Notes: a model not told the origin generated them from the letters alone. A stretch of 64,000 nt of DNA from Pseudomonas sp. UBA1879 (GCF_002338065.1 NZ_DDHJ01000015.1:1-64000), one strand, 5' to 3'; positions 1 to 8,583 are shown, numbered from the stretch's first letter. Translations and numbers: made by a program.

Positions 1-404
1 TCCACAACGGCATCGAGTACGGAATGATGCAGGCCTTCGCCGAAGGCTTCGACATTCTCAAGACCAAGAACTCGGAAAACCTGCCGGAAGACCAGCGCTT
101 CGATCTGAACCTGGGCGATATCGCTGAAGTCTGGCGTCGCGGCAGCGTCGTGTCGTCCTGGCTGCTGGACCTGACCGCCGATGCGCTGGCCACCGACCCA
201 CAGCTCAATGCCTACTCCGGCTCCGTGGCCGACAGCGGTGAAGGCCGCTGGACCATCGAGGCTGCCATGGAGCAGGCGGTGCCGGTGCCAGTGCTGTCCA
301 CGTCCTTGTTCGCCCGCTTCCGCTCCCGTCAACAAAGCACGTATGGCGACAAGATGCTCTCCGCCATGCGTTTCGGTTTTGGTGGTCATAAGGAACCAAA
401 ATAA
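1..404 (+). CDS. gnd: 6-phosphogluconate dehydrogenase, decarboxylating (3' part)
   Basis: This is the C-terminal 133 codons of a gene whose start lies left of the window; the reading frame is already open at base 3. The enzyme oxidatively decarboxylates 6-phosphogluconate to ribulose 5-phosphate in the cytosol. The visible part begins HNGIEYGMMQAFAEGF, the conserved helix of the all-alpha C-terminal domain, followed by a DIAEVWRRGSVVSSWLLDL stretch typical of the family. The short C-terminus suggests the roughly 330-residue bacterial form rather than the 470-residue form, but the total length cannot be seen. Its stop overlaps the zwf start (TAATG), so the two genes are translationally coupled. 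Confidence 0.93.
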   Translation, partial: HNGIEYGMMQAFAEGFDILKTKNSENLPEDQRFDLNLGDIAEVWRRGSVVSSWLLDLTADALATDPQLNAYSGSVADSGEGRWTIEAAMEQAVPVPVLSTSLFARFRSRQQSTYGDKMLSAMRFGFGGHKEPK

Positions 405-1927
405 TGGGTTTGACCCGAAGCAAGCAAAAGGCCCCGGTCGCTCCGGCGACCACGCTGTTCCTGTTCGGCGCCCACGGCGACCTGGTCAAACGGCTGTTGA
501 TGCCGGCCCTCTATAACCTGTTCCGTGACGGACTGGTAGGCGAGGACCTGCACATCGTCGGGGTTGACCACAACACCGTCAGCGATGCCGACTTCGCCAA
601 AAAGCTCGAGGACTTTATCCGTCAGGAGGCAGCCAGCAAGGTCGCCGAAGGTGGCAAGGATCCGCTGGACCCGGCGTTGTGGGGCAGCCTGGCCAAACGC
701 ATCACTTACATCACCGGGGATTTTCTCGACGACGCCACGTACACGGCCATCGACGACAAGATCAAGAGCACGGGCACCAATAATGCCGTGTTCTACCTGG
801 CGACCGCGCCGCGTTTTTTCAGCGAAGTGACTCAGCGGCTTGGCTCGTCTGGCCTGATGGTGGAGGGCGAGGATCATTTCCGTCGCGTGGTGATCGAAAA
901 GCCGTTCGGTCACGACCTGCCAAGTGCGGTCGCGCTGAACAATTGCTTGTTGAAGGTGATGAGCGAGAAGCAGATCTACCGAATTGACCATTACCTGGGC
1001 AAGGAGACGGTGCAGAACATTCTGGTCAGCCGTTTCTCCAACGGTCTGTTCGAATCGTTCTGGAACAACCATTACATCGATCACGTGCAGATCACCGCGG
1101 CCGAAACCGTGGGTGTCGAGACGCGCGGCAGTTTCTATGAAACCACCGGCGCGTTGCGGGACATGGTGCCTAATCATCTGTTCCAGCTGCTGGCGATGGT
1201 GGCCATGGAGCCGCCTGCGGCGTTTGGCGCTGATGCGGTGCGCGGTGAAAAAGCCAAGGTGATTGGCGCCGTTCGGCCCTGGTCGGAGATGGAAGCCCTG
1301 GCCAACTCGGTGCGTGGCCAATACACCGAGAGCACCGTCAATGGCAAAAGCGTGCCCGGCTACCGTCAGGAAGACCGGGTCGCGGAAGACAGCACGACCG
1401 AGACCTATGTCGCGCTCAAAGTCATGGTCGACAACTGGCGGTGGATGGGCGTGCCATTCTACCTGCGCACCGGCAAGCGCATGAGCGTGCGTGACACGGA
1501 GATCGCCATCTGCTTCAAGCCCGCGCCGTATGCACAATTCCGCGACACCGACGTGGATCGGGTAGCGCCGAACTTCCTGAAAATCCAGATCCAGCCTGAC
1601 GAAGGCATGTGGTTCGACCTGCAAGCCAAAAAGCCCGGGCCGACGCTGGATATGCAAACCATTGAGCTGGGGTTCGCCTACAAGGACTTCTTCGAAATGC
1701 AGCCGTCGACCGGCTATGAAACTCTCATCTACGACTGCCTGACCGGCGATCAGACCCTGTTCCAGCGCGCCGACAACATCGAAAACGGCTGGCGCGCGGT
1801 GCAGCCGTTCATTGATGCCTGGGCCAAGGATCCCCACGTCGAGCCTCATCAGGCCGGCGAGGATGGCCCTGCCGCCGCCGATGAGTTGCTGGCCCGTGAC
1901 GGCCGCATTTGGCAGCGCCTCGGATGA
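404..1927 (+). CDS. zwf: Glucose-6-phosphate 1-dehydrogenase
   Basis: This 507-residue cytosolic enzyme oxidises glucose 6-phosphate to 6-phosphogluconolactone with NAD(P)+. The N-terminal nucleotide-binding loop is FGAHGDLVKR (residues 21-30), EKPFG lies at 165-169 and the catalytic signature RIDHYLGKE at 193-201 contains the general-base His. Length is normal for the family. The start ATG overlaps the gnd stop by one base and the stop overlaps the next gene (ATGA), so gnd, zwf and the HAD gene form one transcription unit. Pseudomonads often carry several zwf paralogues; this one is linked to gnd rather than to edd-glk-hexR, which suggests a pentose-phosphate rather than an Entner-Doudoroff assignment. 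That last point is inference. Confidence 0.97.
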   Translation: MGLTRSKQKAPVAPATTLFLFGAHGDLVKRLLMPALYNLFRDGLVGEDLHIVGVDHNTVSDADFAKKLEDFIRQEAASKVAEGGKDPLDPALWGSLAKRITYITGDFLDDATYTAIDDKIKSTGTNNAVFYLATAPRFFSEVTQRLGSSGLMVEGEDHFRRVVIEKPFGHDLPSAVALNNCLLKVMSEKQIYRIDHYLGKETVQNILVSRFSNGLFESFWNNHYIDHVQITAAETVGVETRGSFYETTGALRDMVPNHLFQLLAMVAMEPPAAFGADAVRGEKAKVIGAVRPWSEMEALANSVRGQYTESTVNGKSVPGYRQEDRVAEDSTTETYVALKVMVDNWRWMGVPFYLRTGKRMSVRDTEIAICFKPAPYAQFRDTDVDRVAPNFLKIQIQPDEGMWFDLQAKKPGPTLDMQTIELGFAYKDFFEMQPSTGYETLIYDCLTGDQTLFQRADNIENGWRAVQPFIDAWAKDPHVEPHQAGEDGPAAADELLARDGRIWQRLG

Positions 1928-2742
1928 GTGCAGCCACGCAGCCCCTCATCCGGTTCATGCTGTCGGACATCGATGGCACGTTGCTGCGGCCCGATCACAG
2001 CTTGAGCCAAGCCAACATCGACGCCATACGCCAGCTGCAAGCCGCCGGGATTCAATTCTCGGTGGCGAGCAGCCGGCCGCCTCGCGCGATGCGCCGGCAG
2101 ATAGAAGCCCTGGGCATCGACCTGCCGACGGTGGCATTCAATGGCGCCAATATCATTAACCCTGACGGCAGTCTGCTGAAGGCTCATCGCATCGACCCTC
2201 AGGCCGCGCGCACCAGCCTCGACCTGTTCGCCGGTGAGCAGGTGGCGGTGTGGGTGTTTGCCGACGATCAATGGCTGCTCGTCGACCCCCACGGGGATTA
2301 CGTCGAGCATGAGCGCAATACGCTGGGTTACGACTTCGTCAAGGTCGATCACTTTGATGACTACCTCGATCGGATCGACAAGATTGTCGCCGCCAGCAAG
2401 GATTTCGAACTGCTCAAGCGGCTGGAGATGCGGCTCAACCCATTGATCGCCGACACCGCGCGAGCGGCCCGATCCCAGGCCTATTACCTCGATGTCACGG
2501 CACTCGATGCCAACAAAGGCACGGCGCTGCAATCCCTAGCGGAAACGTTGGGAGTAGCGCTCGCCCAGACGGCGGCCATCGGCGATGCCGGCAACGACGT
2601 GGCGATGTTCCTGCGCGCAGGGCTGTCGATTGCCATGGGGCAGGCTGAAGCCGAGGTCAAGCACCATGCCGATCATGTGACCGGCAGCAACCTGGAGGAC
2701 GGCGTCGCCACGGCCATCGAACGTTATATCCTGCCGCGCTGA
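1924..2742 (+). CDS. HAD-superfamily (Cof-type) sugar-phosphatase-like hydrolase
   Basis: This is a 272-residue Cof/type IIB HAD hydrolase. Motif I DIDGT is at residues 15-19 and the acidic motif IV GDAGND at about 220-225, with a large cap domain between them, as in phosphatases acting on sugar phosphates or phosphorylated cofactors. I chose the ATG at 1924 because it overlaps the zwf stop as ATGA; an in-frame ATG 15 bases upstream lies inside zwf. Coupling to gnd-zwf suggests a sugar phosphate or sugar-phosphate damage product as substrate, but family members are promiscuous and the sequence does not name the substrate. Confidence 0.9.
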   Translation: MSAATQPLIRFMLSDIDGTLLRPDHSLSQANIDAIRQLQAAGIQFSVASSRPPRAMRRQIEALGIDLPTVAFNGANIINPDGSLLKAHRIDPQAARTSLDLFAGEQVAVWVFADDQWLLVDPHGDYVEHERNTLGYDFVKVDHFDDYLDRIDKIVAASKDFELLKRLEMRLNPLIADTARAARSQAYYLDVTALDANKGTALQSLAETLGVALAQTAAIGDAGNDVAMFLRAGLSIAMGQAEAEVKHHADHVTGSNLEDGVATAIERYILPR

Positions 2743-2826
2743 TCGGCGTGGCAGCGGGCGGCGGCCGATCGATACGTCGAGCGGCCGAGCCTCTCTCCCA
2801 AAGACACCAGAAGGGACCTGCACCCC

Positions 2827-4647
2827 ATGGCTGTATTGATCGAAGACTATGCGCTGCTCGGCAACTGCCGCACAGCAGCGCTGGTGGCTCGCGACGGGTC
2901 ACTGGACTGGCTGTGTTTCCCCCGATTCGACGCTCCTGCCTGTTTTTCCGCGCTTTTAGGCGACAGCGATAATGGCCGCTGGAAAATCGCTCCCACCGAC
3001 TGCAACGCCACGTCCCGGCGCCGCTACCGCGACGGCACGCTGATTCTCGAAACCACCTTCACCACCGACACCGGCTCCGCCTTGCTGGTGGACTTCATGC
3101 CCATGGCCGAAGACAGCAGTGTGGTGCGTATCGTGATCGGCCTTGAAGGGCGGGTCGATTTCGCGATGGACCTGGCAATTCGCTTCGATTACGGCAGCAC
3201 CGTGCCTTGGGTCGAAAAGCGCGAGCCCCACACCATGACGGCGGTCGCCGGCCCGGAAATGCTGGTGTTGCGCACGCCTTCCGAATTGCACCCGATGGAC
3301 CATCACACGGAGAGCCGGTTTACGGTCGAGGCTGGACAGCGACTGGGTTTCGGCTTGTCTTGGCAGGCTTCCCATGAGCCTGTGCGCGAGGCCTTCGATT
3401 TGGAAGCGGCATTGGCGCAGACCGAAGGTTTCTGGCGTGAGTTCTCGGATCGCTGCCCGGATGTCGGCCCCTGGACCGATCAGGTCAAGCGCTCATTGGT
3501 CACCCTGAAAGCCATGACCTATGCGCCCACAGGTGGCATCGTCGCCGCGGTAACCACGTCGCTGCCCGAACAACTGGGGGGCGAACGCAACTGGGATTAC
3601 CGCTTCTGCTGGTTGCGCGATGCGACCATGACGTTGCTGGCGTTCATGAATCTGGGCTACTACGAAGAAGCCACGGCCTGGCGTAACTGGCTGTTGCGTT
3701 CGGTGGCGGGCAACCCTGAGCAGGTGCAGATCATGTATGGCCTGGGCGGCGAGCGGCGTTTGCCGGAATATCAGTTGCCCTGGCTGAGCGGCTACGAACA
3801 CTCGCGCCCGGTGCGCATCGGCAACGCCGCGGCGACGCAAATGCAACTGGACGTCTATGGGGAAGTGGCGGACGCCATGACTCAGGCCCTCAAAAGTGGC
3901 TTGCCGCGTCTGCCTCGCAGCACGGAAATCCAGAAAGTGATCATGCCGTTCCTTGAGAAGGTCTGGCATCTGCCGGACGCCGGGATCTGGGAAATCCGCT
4001 CCGAGCCCAGGCACTTCACGCATTCCAAGGTCATGGCTTGGGTGTCGTTCGATCGTAATGCGGGGGTGCTGGCCCAAAGCGACAATCCTGAAGATCGCGA
4101 GCGGGGGCGCCACTATCGACAGATCGCCGACGAGATTCATGCCGACGTCTGCGCCCACGGCTACGACGCCGATCTCGGCAGTTTCGTGCAAACCTACGGT
4201 GGCAAGGCATTGGACGCCAGTCTGCTGCAGATCGCCCTGACTGGGTTTTTGCCGGTGGACGATCCTCGCGTGACCGGCACCGTTGCGCAAATCGAACAGA
4301 CCCTGATGCAGGACGGCTTGCTGTTGCGCTACGACAGCGAACGCAGCACCGATGGCGTGTCAGGAAGCGAAGGGACGTTCCTGGTCTGCTCATTCTGGCT
4401 AGCCGACGTTTACGTGCTGCAAGGGCGTGACGAAGAGGCGTGCGAGTTGTTCGATCGCCTGTGCGGGCTGTGCAATGACCTGGGCCTGCTGGCCGAGCAA
4501 TACGACCCGCGGGAAGGCCGCATGCTGGGCAACTTCCCTCAGGCGTTCAGCCATATCGGCATCATCAACACCGCGCTGAACCTGCACCGGGTGATTTGCC
4601 CGGTAAAAACCCGCGCGACGGCGGAGTCGGACGCTGTGGTTGGTTAA
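2827..4647 (+). CDS. Glycoside hydrolase family 15 protein (glucoamylase/trehalase-like)
   Basis: This 606-residue protein has the two-domain layout of bacterial GH15 enzymes: an N-terminal beta domain (starting IEDYALLGNCRTAALVARDG) and a C-terminal (alpha/alpha)6 barrel. The barrel carries the GH15 sugar-binding segment NWDYRFCWLRDA at residues 255-266. There is no signal peptide, so it should act in the cytosol on alpha-linked glucosides such as maltodextrins, glycogen fragments or trehalose; GH15 contains both glucoamylases and trehalases and the sequence does not decide between them. It follows the gnd-zwf-HAD genes by 84 bases on the same strand, so glucose released here could feed the same pathway after phosphorylation. 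Confidence 0.9.
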   Translation: MAVLIEDYALLGNCRTAALVARDGSLDWLCFPRFDAPACFSALLGDSDNGRWKIAPTDCNATSRRRYRDGTLILETTFTTDTGSALLVDFMPMAEDSSVVRIVIGLEGRVDFAMDLAIRFDYGSTVPWVEKREPHTMTAVAGPEMLVLRTPSELHPMDHHTESRFTVEAGQRLGFGLSWQASHEPVREAFDLEAALAQTEGFWREFSDRCPDVGPWTDQVKRSLVTLKAMTYAPTGGIVAAVTTSLPEQLGGERNWDYRFCWLRDATMTLLAFMNLGYYEEATAWRNWLLRSVAGNPEQVQIMYGLGGERRLPEYQLPWLSGYEHSRPVRIGNAAATQMQLDVYGEVADAMTQALKSGLPRLPRSTEIQKVIMPFLEKVWHLPDAGIWEIRSEPRHFTHSKVMAWVSFDRNAGVLAQSDNPEDRERGRHYRQIADEIHADVCAHGYDADLGSFVQTYGGKALDASLLQIALTGFLPVDDPRVTGTVAQIEQTLMQDGLLLRYDSERSTDGVSGSEGTFLVCSFWLADVYVLQGRDEEACELFDRLCGLCNDLGLLAEQYDPREGRMLGNFPQAFSHIGIINTALNLHRVICPVKTRATAESDAVVG

Positions 4648-4694
4648 GTGAGGGCCCATTGGAAAATGGCGCGGGATACCCGCGCCGAAGACCC

Positions 4695-4800
4695 TGTAGG
4701 AGACGCCGGAGGTACGACGGCAGCGACAGCGGTGGATCAGCGGCAGATAGGCGAGCTGACAGACCGTCGTCGCTGCCGTCGTACCTCCGACGTCCCCCAC
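4695..4800. repeat. REPIN-like inverted repeat (family with GCCGGAGG..CGACGGC arms)
   Basis: The left arm begins TGTAGGAGACGCCGGAGG and continues TACGACGGCAGCGAC; the right arm is its imperfect reverse complement ending ACCTCCGACGTCCCCCAC. The two REP-like palindromes face each other around a loop of about 40 bases. The same sequence family occurs as a tandem array at 31594-32014. It lies between the convergent ends of the GH15 gene and alkB, the usual position for such elements, and may also terminate or stabilise both transcripts. Confidence 0.8.
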
Positions 4801-4851
4801 CCCGTGAACTGCCTGCGGCGTCTCGCAAGGTTGGCGCCATCGTGGCGGTCG

Positions 4852-5532
4852 TCAACGCGCCTTACGAAACGTGAAATTGATCCGCTGTTCGCCCAATTGC
4901 GGATGCTCAGCCTGTTTGATCGGCATTACGCCGTGGAAGCGCAGACGATCTTCGCCGCCCCACACCACCACATCGCCATGGAACAACGGTACCCGCTGAG
5001 TAGCATCGTTTCGTGCCAGCCCGCCGAACAGAAACATCGCCGGAATGCCCAGTGAGACCGAGACCACGGGCCATTCATACGCCTGTTCATCCTTGTCTTG
5101 ATGCAGTGACATTTTCGCGCCGGGGATATACCGATTGATCAAACACGCATCGGGCACAAACCCCGGGAAACCCGCCGCATCCGCTGCCTGCTGCGCCAGT
5201 TCGAAAAACACCTCGGGCATTGCGGGCCAGGGCTGACCGGTCTGAGGGTCGATGCTCGAATAGGCATAGCCTCGCGGGCTGGTGATCCAGCCGAAGCTGC
5301 CGCAGCTGCTCAACGCTGCTGACATGGTGTGACCGCCGGGGGTGACCATGTGGCGAAAGGGCGCCTGGGCCAACACGCTGTCGAGGGCGGGCAGCAGCCG
5401 GTCGATCAGCGGCAGAGCGAAGCTTCGCAGCACCCAGGAACGCGGGCCAATTCGTTCAGTGGCGGGTGGCTGGGGCGCGTCGTCCGCGAACAGATCCAGG
5501 GTCGTGGGCAGGGTGCCTTTGCGGTGCATCAT
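4852..5532 (-). CDS. alkB: AlkB-type alpha-ketoglutarate-dependent dioxygenase
   Basis: This 226-residue Fe(II)/2-oxoglutarate dioxygenase is expected to remove alkyl lesions such as 1-methyladenine and 3-methylcytosine from DNA or RNA by oxidative demethylation. The metal triad reads H144-x-D146 (in SLHQDKDE) and H200 (in RFHGV), and the C-terminal RINFTFR carries the arginines that bind 2-oxoglutarate. LINRYIPG (131-138) is the conserved strand before the HxD. Length is close to E. coli AlkB. It is not beside ada here. Two adjacent ATGs are possible starts. Confidence 0.95.
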   Translation of the reverse strand: MMHRKGTLPTTLDLFADDAPQPPATERIGPRSWVLRSFALPLIDRLLPALDSVLAQAPFRHMVTPGGHTMSAALSSCGSFGWITSPRGYAYSSIDPQTGQPWPAMPEVFFELAQQAADAAGFPGFVPDACLINRYIPGAKMSLHQDKDEQAYEWPVVSVSLGIPAMFLFGGLARNDATQRVPLFHGDVVVWGGEDRLRFHGVMPIKQAEHPQLGEQRINFTFRKAR

Positions 5533-5544
5533 CAGGAATTCCGA

Positions 5545-5724
5545 TTACAGCGCCTTGCTGACCTTCACATCGCTGATCACGTCATCGCTGCCGCTGTGCA
5601 TTTTTTGCAGGGCGGCCCGCGCTTCTTCAGCGGAAGGGGATTGCAGCAGGGCAAACTCGAAACGGCGTTCGCCATTGAGCTTATAGCTGATGGCATATTT
5701 CACGACGGAAGTGGTGGTCGTCAT
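5545..5724 (-). CDS. Small conserved hypothetical protein (59 aa)
   Basis: This 59-codon gene begins MTTTTSVVKYAISYKLNGE and ends VISDVKVSKAL. It has a good ribosome-binding site, AAGGAA, about 9 bases before the ATG and stops 12 bases before alkB on the same strand, so the two are probably cotranscribed. It has no signal peptide, no cysteines and an alternating pattern suggesting a small alpha/beta fold. I do not recognise a domain. The Shine-Dalgarno, spacing and codon pattern support a real gene, not a spurious frame. Confidence 0.75.
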   Translation of the reverse strand: MTTTTSVVKYAISYKLNGERRFEFALLQSPSAEEARAALQKMHSGSDDVISDVKVSKAL

Positions 5725-5793
5725 GGCGAGGTTCCTTGAACGGCTGAAGCAGGTGGGATGAACGAAGCTTTCACGCAGCGTGTGCTGGAATGC

Positions 5794-6099
5794 TCAACTC
5801 AAGCGTGAAGACGAACGTCGCACGATCTTGATCGAGTGAGTGAACGTGGTCTTGCGGCCCCCATGGCTGTCCATCTTGCGCCCGGCGGTGTCGATGGTGA
5901 TGTTCCAGAAACCGGTGCTGGGCACGGCAATCTTGGCCGGGAAGCGGTCGAACGCGCCGCCGTGGTAAGTGTGGCGGCCGCCATTCTTGAAGCTGCGGAA
6001 ATTCGCGTCGCTCATCAGGCGGATGTTGCAGAGCTGGGAGCACTCGATGACGACCAGGTCGTCTTCATTGAGGTGCTCGCGCTGGTGTACGAATTTCAT
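5794..6099 (-). CDS. DUF1883-like small protein (101 aa)
   Basis: The product begins MKFVHQREHLNEDDLVVIECSQLCNIRLM and contains a glycine- and aromatic-rich stretch, NGGRHTYHGGAFDRFPAKI, which I associate with the DUF1883 family, of unknown biochemical function. The frame extends upstream, but the ATG at 6099 is preceded by CTCCGGAGACACCC, so GGAG sits at proper spacing and I place the start there. It is cytosolic, with no membrane segment. It is the first gene of a possible small operon with the 59-residue gene and alkB. Confidence 0.8.
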   Translation of the reverse strand: MKFVHQREHLNEDDLVVIECSQLCNIRLMSDANFRSFKNGGRHTYHGGAFDRFPAKIAVPSTGFWNITIDTAGRKMDSHGGRKTTFTHSIKIVRRSSSRLS

Positions 6100-6270
6100 G
6101 GGTGTCTCCGGAGACAGGGCATTCTCGAAAACGCGAAACGATAGCACGGACCGTCGTCAGGTTGAGCGCGACGCCGACTTTTATTGCGGCTCGGGTGACG
6201 AAATAAAATGCAAGCGTTCGGGATTTAATCGAAACCCGGCTTGTCGTAGCACCTTTACTGGAGGGATTGT

Positions 6271-6627
6271 ATGAAACTGGCTGTTGTAATGTTGGCGTTG
6301 GCGATGACAGGCTGCGCCAGTGTCGCTGACATCGAACACACGCCCGCGACGATGAGCGTGATGTCGGGGAAAAATCCTCAGGAGTACGCCGAGTGCTTCG
6401 TCGCCAGAATTTCAGACAGTCGCACGCCCCCGCAAGTCGAACCTCATAAGGAAGGCCTGCGCGTGATCGTCCCGCAGAAATTCTCCAGTGGAACGCCGAC
6501 CGCTATCGTTGTCATCGAGAAACGTTCGGGCGGAAGTTCGATCAAGCTGTTCGAGGACGGCGGCAACAACCCGTTGCGGCCCAAGGACATACAGCATGCA
6601 GTCACGGCCTGCATCTCGGGCGAGTGA
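6271..6627 (+). CDS. Putative lipoprotein (118 aa)
   Basis: This is a short exported protein with a lipoprotein signal: hydrophobic MKLAVVMLALAMTGCAS with the lipidated cysteine at residue 15. The mature part is about 100 residues, hydrophilic, with three further cysteines or fewer and no domain I recognise. GGAGG lies 6 bases upstream of the ATG. Ser at +2 after the Cys (CAS) points to outer-membrane sorting by the usual Lol rule, although Pseudomonas sorting also depends on later positions. Function unknown. Confidence 0.78.
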   Translation: MKLAVVMLALAMTGCASVADIEHTPATMSVMSGKNPQEYAECFVARISDSRTPPQVEPHKEGLRVIVPQKFSSGTPTAIVVIEKRSGGSSIKLFEDGGNNPLRPKDIQHAVTACISGE

Positions 6628-6687
6628 GTTAGGCAGGCTGGGTCGTAACTGGACGCTCGGTAAGCGACGCGCCAATATCCGCGTCGT

Positions 6688-6969
6688 TTACTTGCACATC
6701 ACCAATACGGTGCGTGTCTTGTAGTTGCCGACGTCGACACCCAGCGTCTTGTCGTCTTCCTTAGGCTGCGGTGTGCCGTTGGTGCTGACGATGTTGTAGC
6801 CGGTGCCCGCGCACGAGGCGTCGGCCTTTTCATAGCAAGCGGCCCAGGACATGGCTTCGCCCGAGCAGTCGATGCTCAGGGCCTGCTTGCCGTTCTTCAG
6901 GTAAGTGCTTTGCGCGGTGGCGCAGCCGGTCAGGCCCAATACGACAAGGACAAACAGGATCTTGGTCAT
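6688..6969 (-). CDS. Putative lipoprotein (93 aa)
   Basis: This small lipoprotein has signal MTKILFVLVVLGLTGCATA with the lipidated cysteine at residue 16. The mature region has five further cysteines (CSGEAMSWAACYEKADASC and a C-terminal VLVMCK), so two disulfides in the periplasm are likely. The pattern of a conserved Cys-rich segment around a YEKA helix is common in short Pseudomonas lipoproteins of unknown role. It converges on the lipoprotein gene at 6271, with about 60 bases between the stops. Confidence 0.82.
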   Translation of the reverse strand: MTKILFVLVVLGLTGCATAQSTYLKNGKQALSIDCSGEAMSWAACYEKADASCAGTGYNIVSTNGTPQPKEDDKTLGVDVGNYKTRTVLVMCK

Positions 6970-7131
6970 TTCAAATGCTTCACGATGAGGGCCGGGGTTG
7001 AATAATCAGCCTCTGTCTGACTGAGGGGTTGTGCCATCGTTCCGGCATCACCAAAACATTTTTCTGTTCCAGGGCACCCTGAAGCGTTGTCGTTCGTGCG
7101 TTACGAGCGTGTGCCGAACGACCCGCTCACA

Positions 7132-7317
7132 TCAGGATTTTTTGTCAGCGCGACGACGTGGCGCTGGGGTGTCCTGAAACACCGAGGCCACTTCAACGGC
7201 GCTGCTTTCGCTCGTGAAAGGGCCTGCCACGGCTTCTTGATCGTGGCCCACCAACCACCACTGGCCGTCCTGCAGCTTCTTGATCTGGTAACCGTTAACG
7301 CTTTTGACTTCCGACAT
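7132..7317 (-). CDS. Small conserved hypothetical protein (61 aa)
   Basis: The product starts MSEVKSVNGYQIKKLQDGQWWLVGHDQEAVAGPF and ends in a basic tail RRRADKKS. The central part looks like a compact beta hairpin with two adjacent tryptophans. GAGATGGA lies just upstream of the ATG at usable spacing. The overlapping longer frame on the same strand lacks such features and is rejected. No function is recognised; the basic C-terminus could contact nucleic acid, which is inference only. Confidence 0.65.
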   Translation of the reverse strand: MSEVKSVNGYQIKKLQDGQWWLVGHDQEAVAGPFTSESSAVEVASVFQDTPAPRRRADKKS

Positions 7318-7676
7318 CGATCCATCTCGATAAGTGATTCAGGCGCGCATGATACGGCGTAACCGCATTATTTTCCTACGCACCCGGATCTTCGCGTCTA
7401 CGCTCTGAAGTGTCGTTCAATGGCGGTTTCGAGGGAGGGATCCCTCGAACGAATGAGGTCAGGACGGTGAAGGGGTCACTCTCTCGTTCGGCGCAGCCGT
7501 CCGCTGCCGAGGTGTCGGGGTGGCGTCATCAAAAAAACGTACGGAACGCGGTGCGGAACTATCTGCGCGGCTGCTCCTCTACCAAGACATCGAATCGGCC
7601 AGTGGCGGGGCATTGTAAGGTGATCGCCTCCTGATTAGACTGCGCCGCAACACCCCCAGCCCCATCAAGGACTCAT
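7318..7676. other. Intergenic region upstream of galU
   Basis: This 359-base gap contains no convincing gene; the one open frame on the plus strand has no ribosome-binding site and an atypical composition. It must hold the galU promoter and leader and the promoter of the divergent 61-residue gene. The clearest structure is the perfect hairpin at 7428-7449, listed separately. AAGGA precedes the galU ATG by 6 bases. Confidence 0.6.
7428..7449. repeat. Perfect 9-bp hairpin upstream of galU
   Basis: TTCGAGGGA and TCCCTCGAA form a perfect 9-bp stem around GGGA. No T-run follows on either side, so it is not a standard terminator. A second, partly overlapping complementarity (TCGTTC at 7413-7418 with GAACGA at 7447-7452) allows an alternative fold. 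Confidence 0.6.
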
Positions 7677-8519
7677 ATGATCAAGAAATGCTTGTTCCCT
7701 GCAGCCGGTTACGGCACTCGCTTTTTGCCAGCGACCAAAGCCATGCCCAAAGAGATGCTGGCAGTTGTTAACAAGCCACTGATCCAGTACGGCGTAGAGG
7801 AAGCACTGGCTGCGGGTTTAAACGAAATCTCCATCGTGACCGGTCGCGGCAAGCGCGCCCTGGAAGACCACTTCGACATCAGCTACGAGCTGGAGCACCA
7901 GATCAAGGGCACCGACAAAGAGAAATACCTGGTCGGTATCCGTCGTCTGATCGACGAATGCAGCTTTTCCTACACGCGTCAGACCGAAATGAAGGGCCTG
8001 GGTCACGCCATCCTCAGCGGCCGTCCGCTGATTGGCAACGAGCCGTTCGCCGTGGTGTTGGCGGATGACTTGTGCGTCAACCTCGATGGCGAAGGCGTGC
8101 TGGCGCAAATGGTCAAGCTGCACAAGCAATACAAGTGCTCGATCGTGGCCATCCAAGAAGTCGATCCGAACGAGACCAACAAGTACGGGGTGATCGCCGG
8201 TGAGGAAATCAAAGACGGTCTGTTCCGCGTGACTGACATGGTCGAGAAGCCAAAGCCGGAAGACGCGCCGTCGAACCTGGCGATCATTGGCCGTTACATC
8301 CTGACTCCGGACATCTTCGAGAAAATCGAACAGACCGAGCCAGGCAAAGGCGGGGAAATCCAGATCACTGACGCCCTGATGAAGCAGGCCGCTGAAGGCA
8401 ACGTTCTGGCTTACAAATTCAAGGGCAAACGCTTTGACTGCGGTGGCGCTGAAGGTTACGTCGAGGCCACCAACTTCTGCTTCGAACACTTCTACAAAAC
8501 CGGTAAGTCCACTCAGTGA
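7677..8519 (+). CDS. galU: UTP-glucose-1-phosphate uridylyltransferase
   Basis: This 280-residue nucleotidyltransferase makes UDP-glucose from UTP and glucose 1-phosphate, the precursor for LPS, exopolysaccharide and osmoregulated glucan synthesis. The N-terminal signature AAGYGTRFLPATKAMPKE (9-26) holds the glycine-rich nucleotide loop and catalytic Arg/Lys; VVLADDL and a later KGGEIQITDAL are also typical. Length matches bacterial GalU. It stands as a single gene followed by a strong terminator at 8562. Confidence 0.97.
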   Translation: MIKKCLFPAAGYGTRFLPATKAMPKEMLAVVNKPLIQYGVEEALAAGLNEISIVTGRGKRALEDHFDISYELEHQIKGTDKEKYLVGIRRLIDECSFSYTRQTEMKGLGHAILSGRPLIGNEPFAVVLADDLCVNLDGEGVLAQMVKLHKQYKCSIVAIQEVDPNETNKYGVIAGEEIKDGLFRVTDMVEKPKPEDAPSNLAIIGRYILTPDIFEKIEQTEPGKGGEIQITDALMKQAAEGNVLAYKFKGKRFDCGGAEGYVEATNFCFEHFYKTGKSTQ

Positions 8520-8561
8520 TGACGCTGTGCCGATAACCTTCGGCGCTCTGTATCGCAGCAC

Positions 8562-8583
8562 AAAGCCACCTTCGGGTGGCTTT
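8562..8583 (+). terminator. Rho-independent terminator after galU
   Basis: AAAGCCACC, a TTCG tetraloop and GGTGGCTTT form a 9-bp stem about 43 bases after the galU stop. The stem ends in T residues followed by GTCGTTT. The UUCG loop adds stability. It separates galU from gor. Confidence 0.85.

Noticed and set aside
386..1849. A 487-codon open frame antisense to zwf
   Set aside because: It is the mirror of a G+C-rich conserved gene on the other strand; its translation is rich in H, R, G and V without any family pattern or ribosome-binding site.
7410..7634. A 74-codon plus-strand frame upstream of galU
   Set aside because: No ribosome-binding site, overlaps the hairpin, and its composition is not that of a protein.
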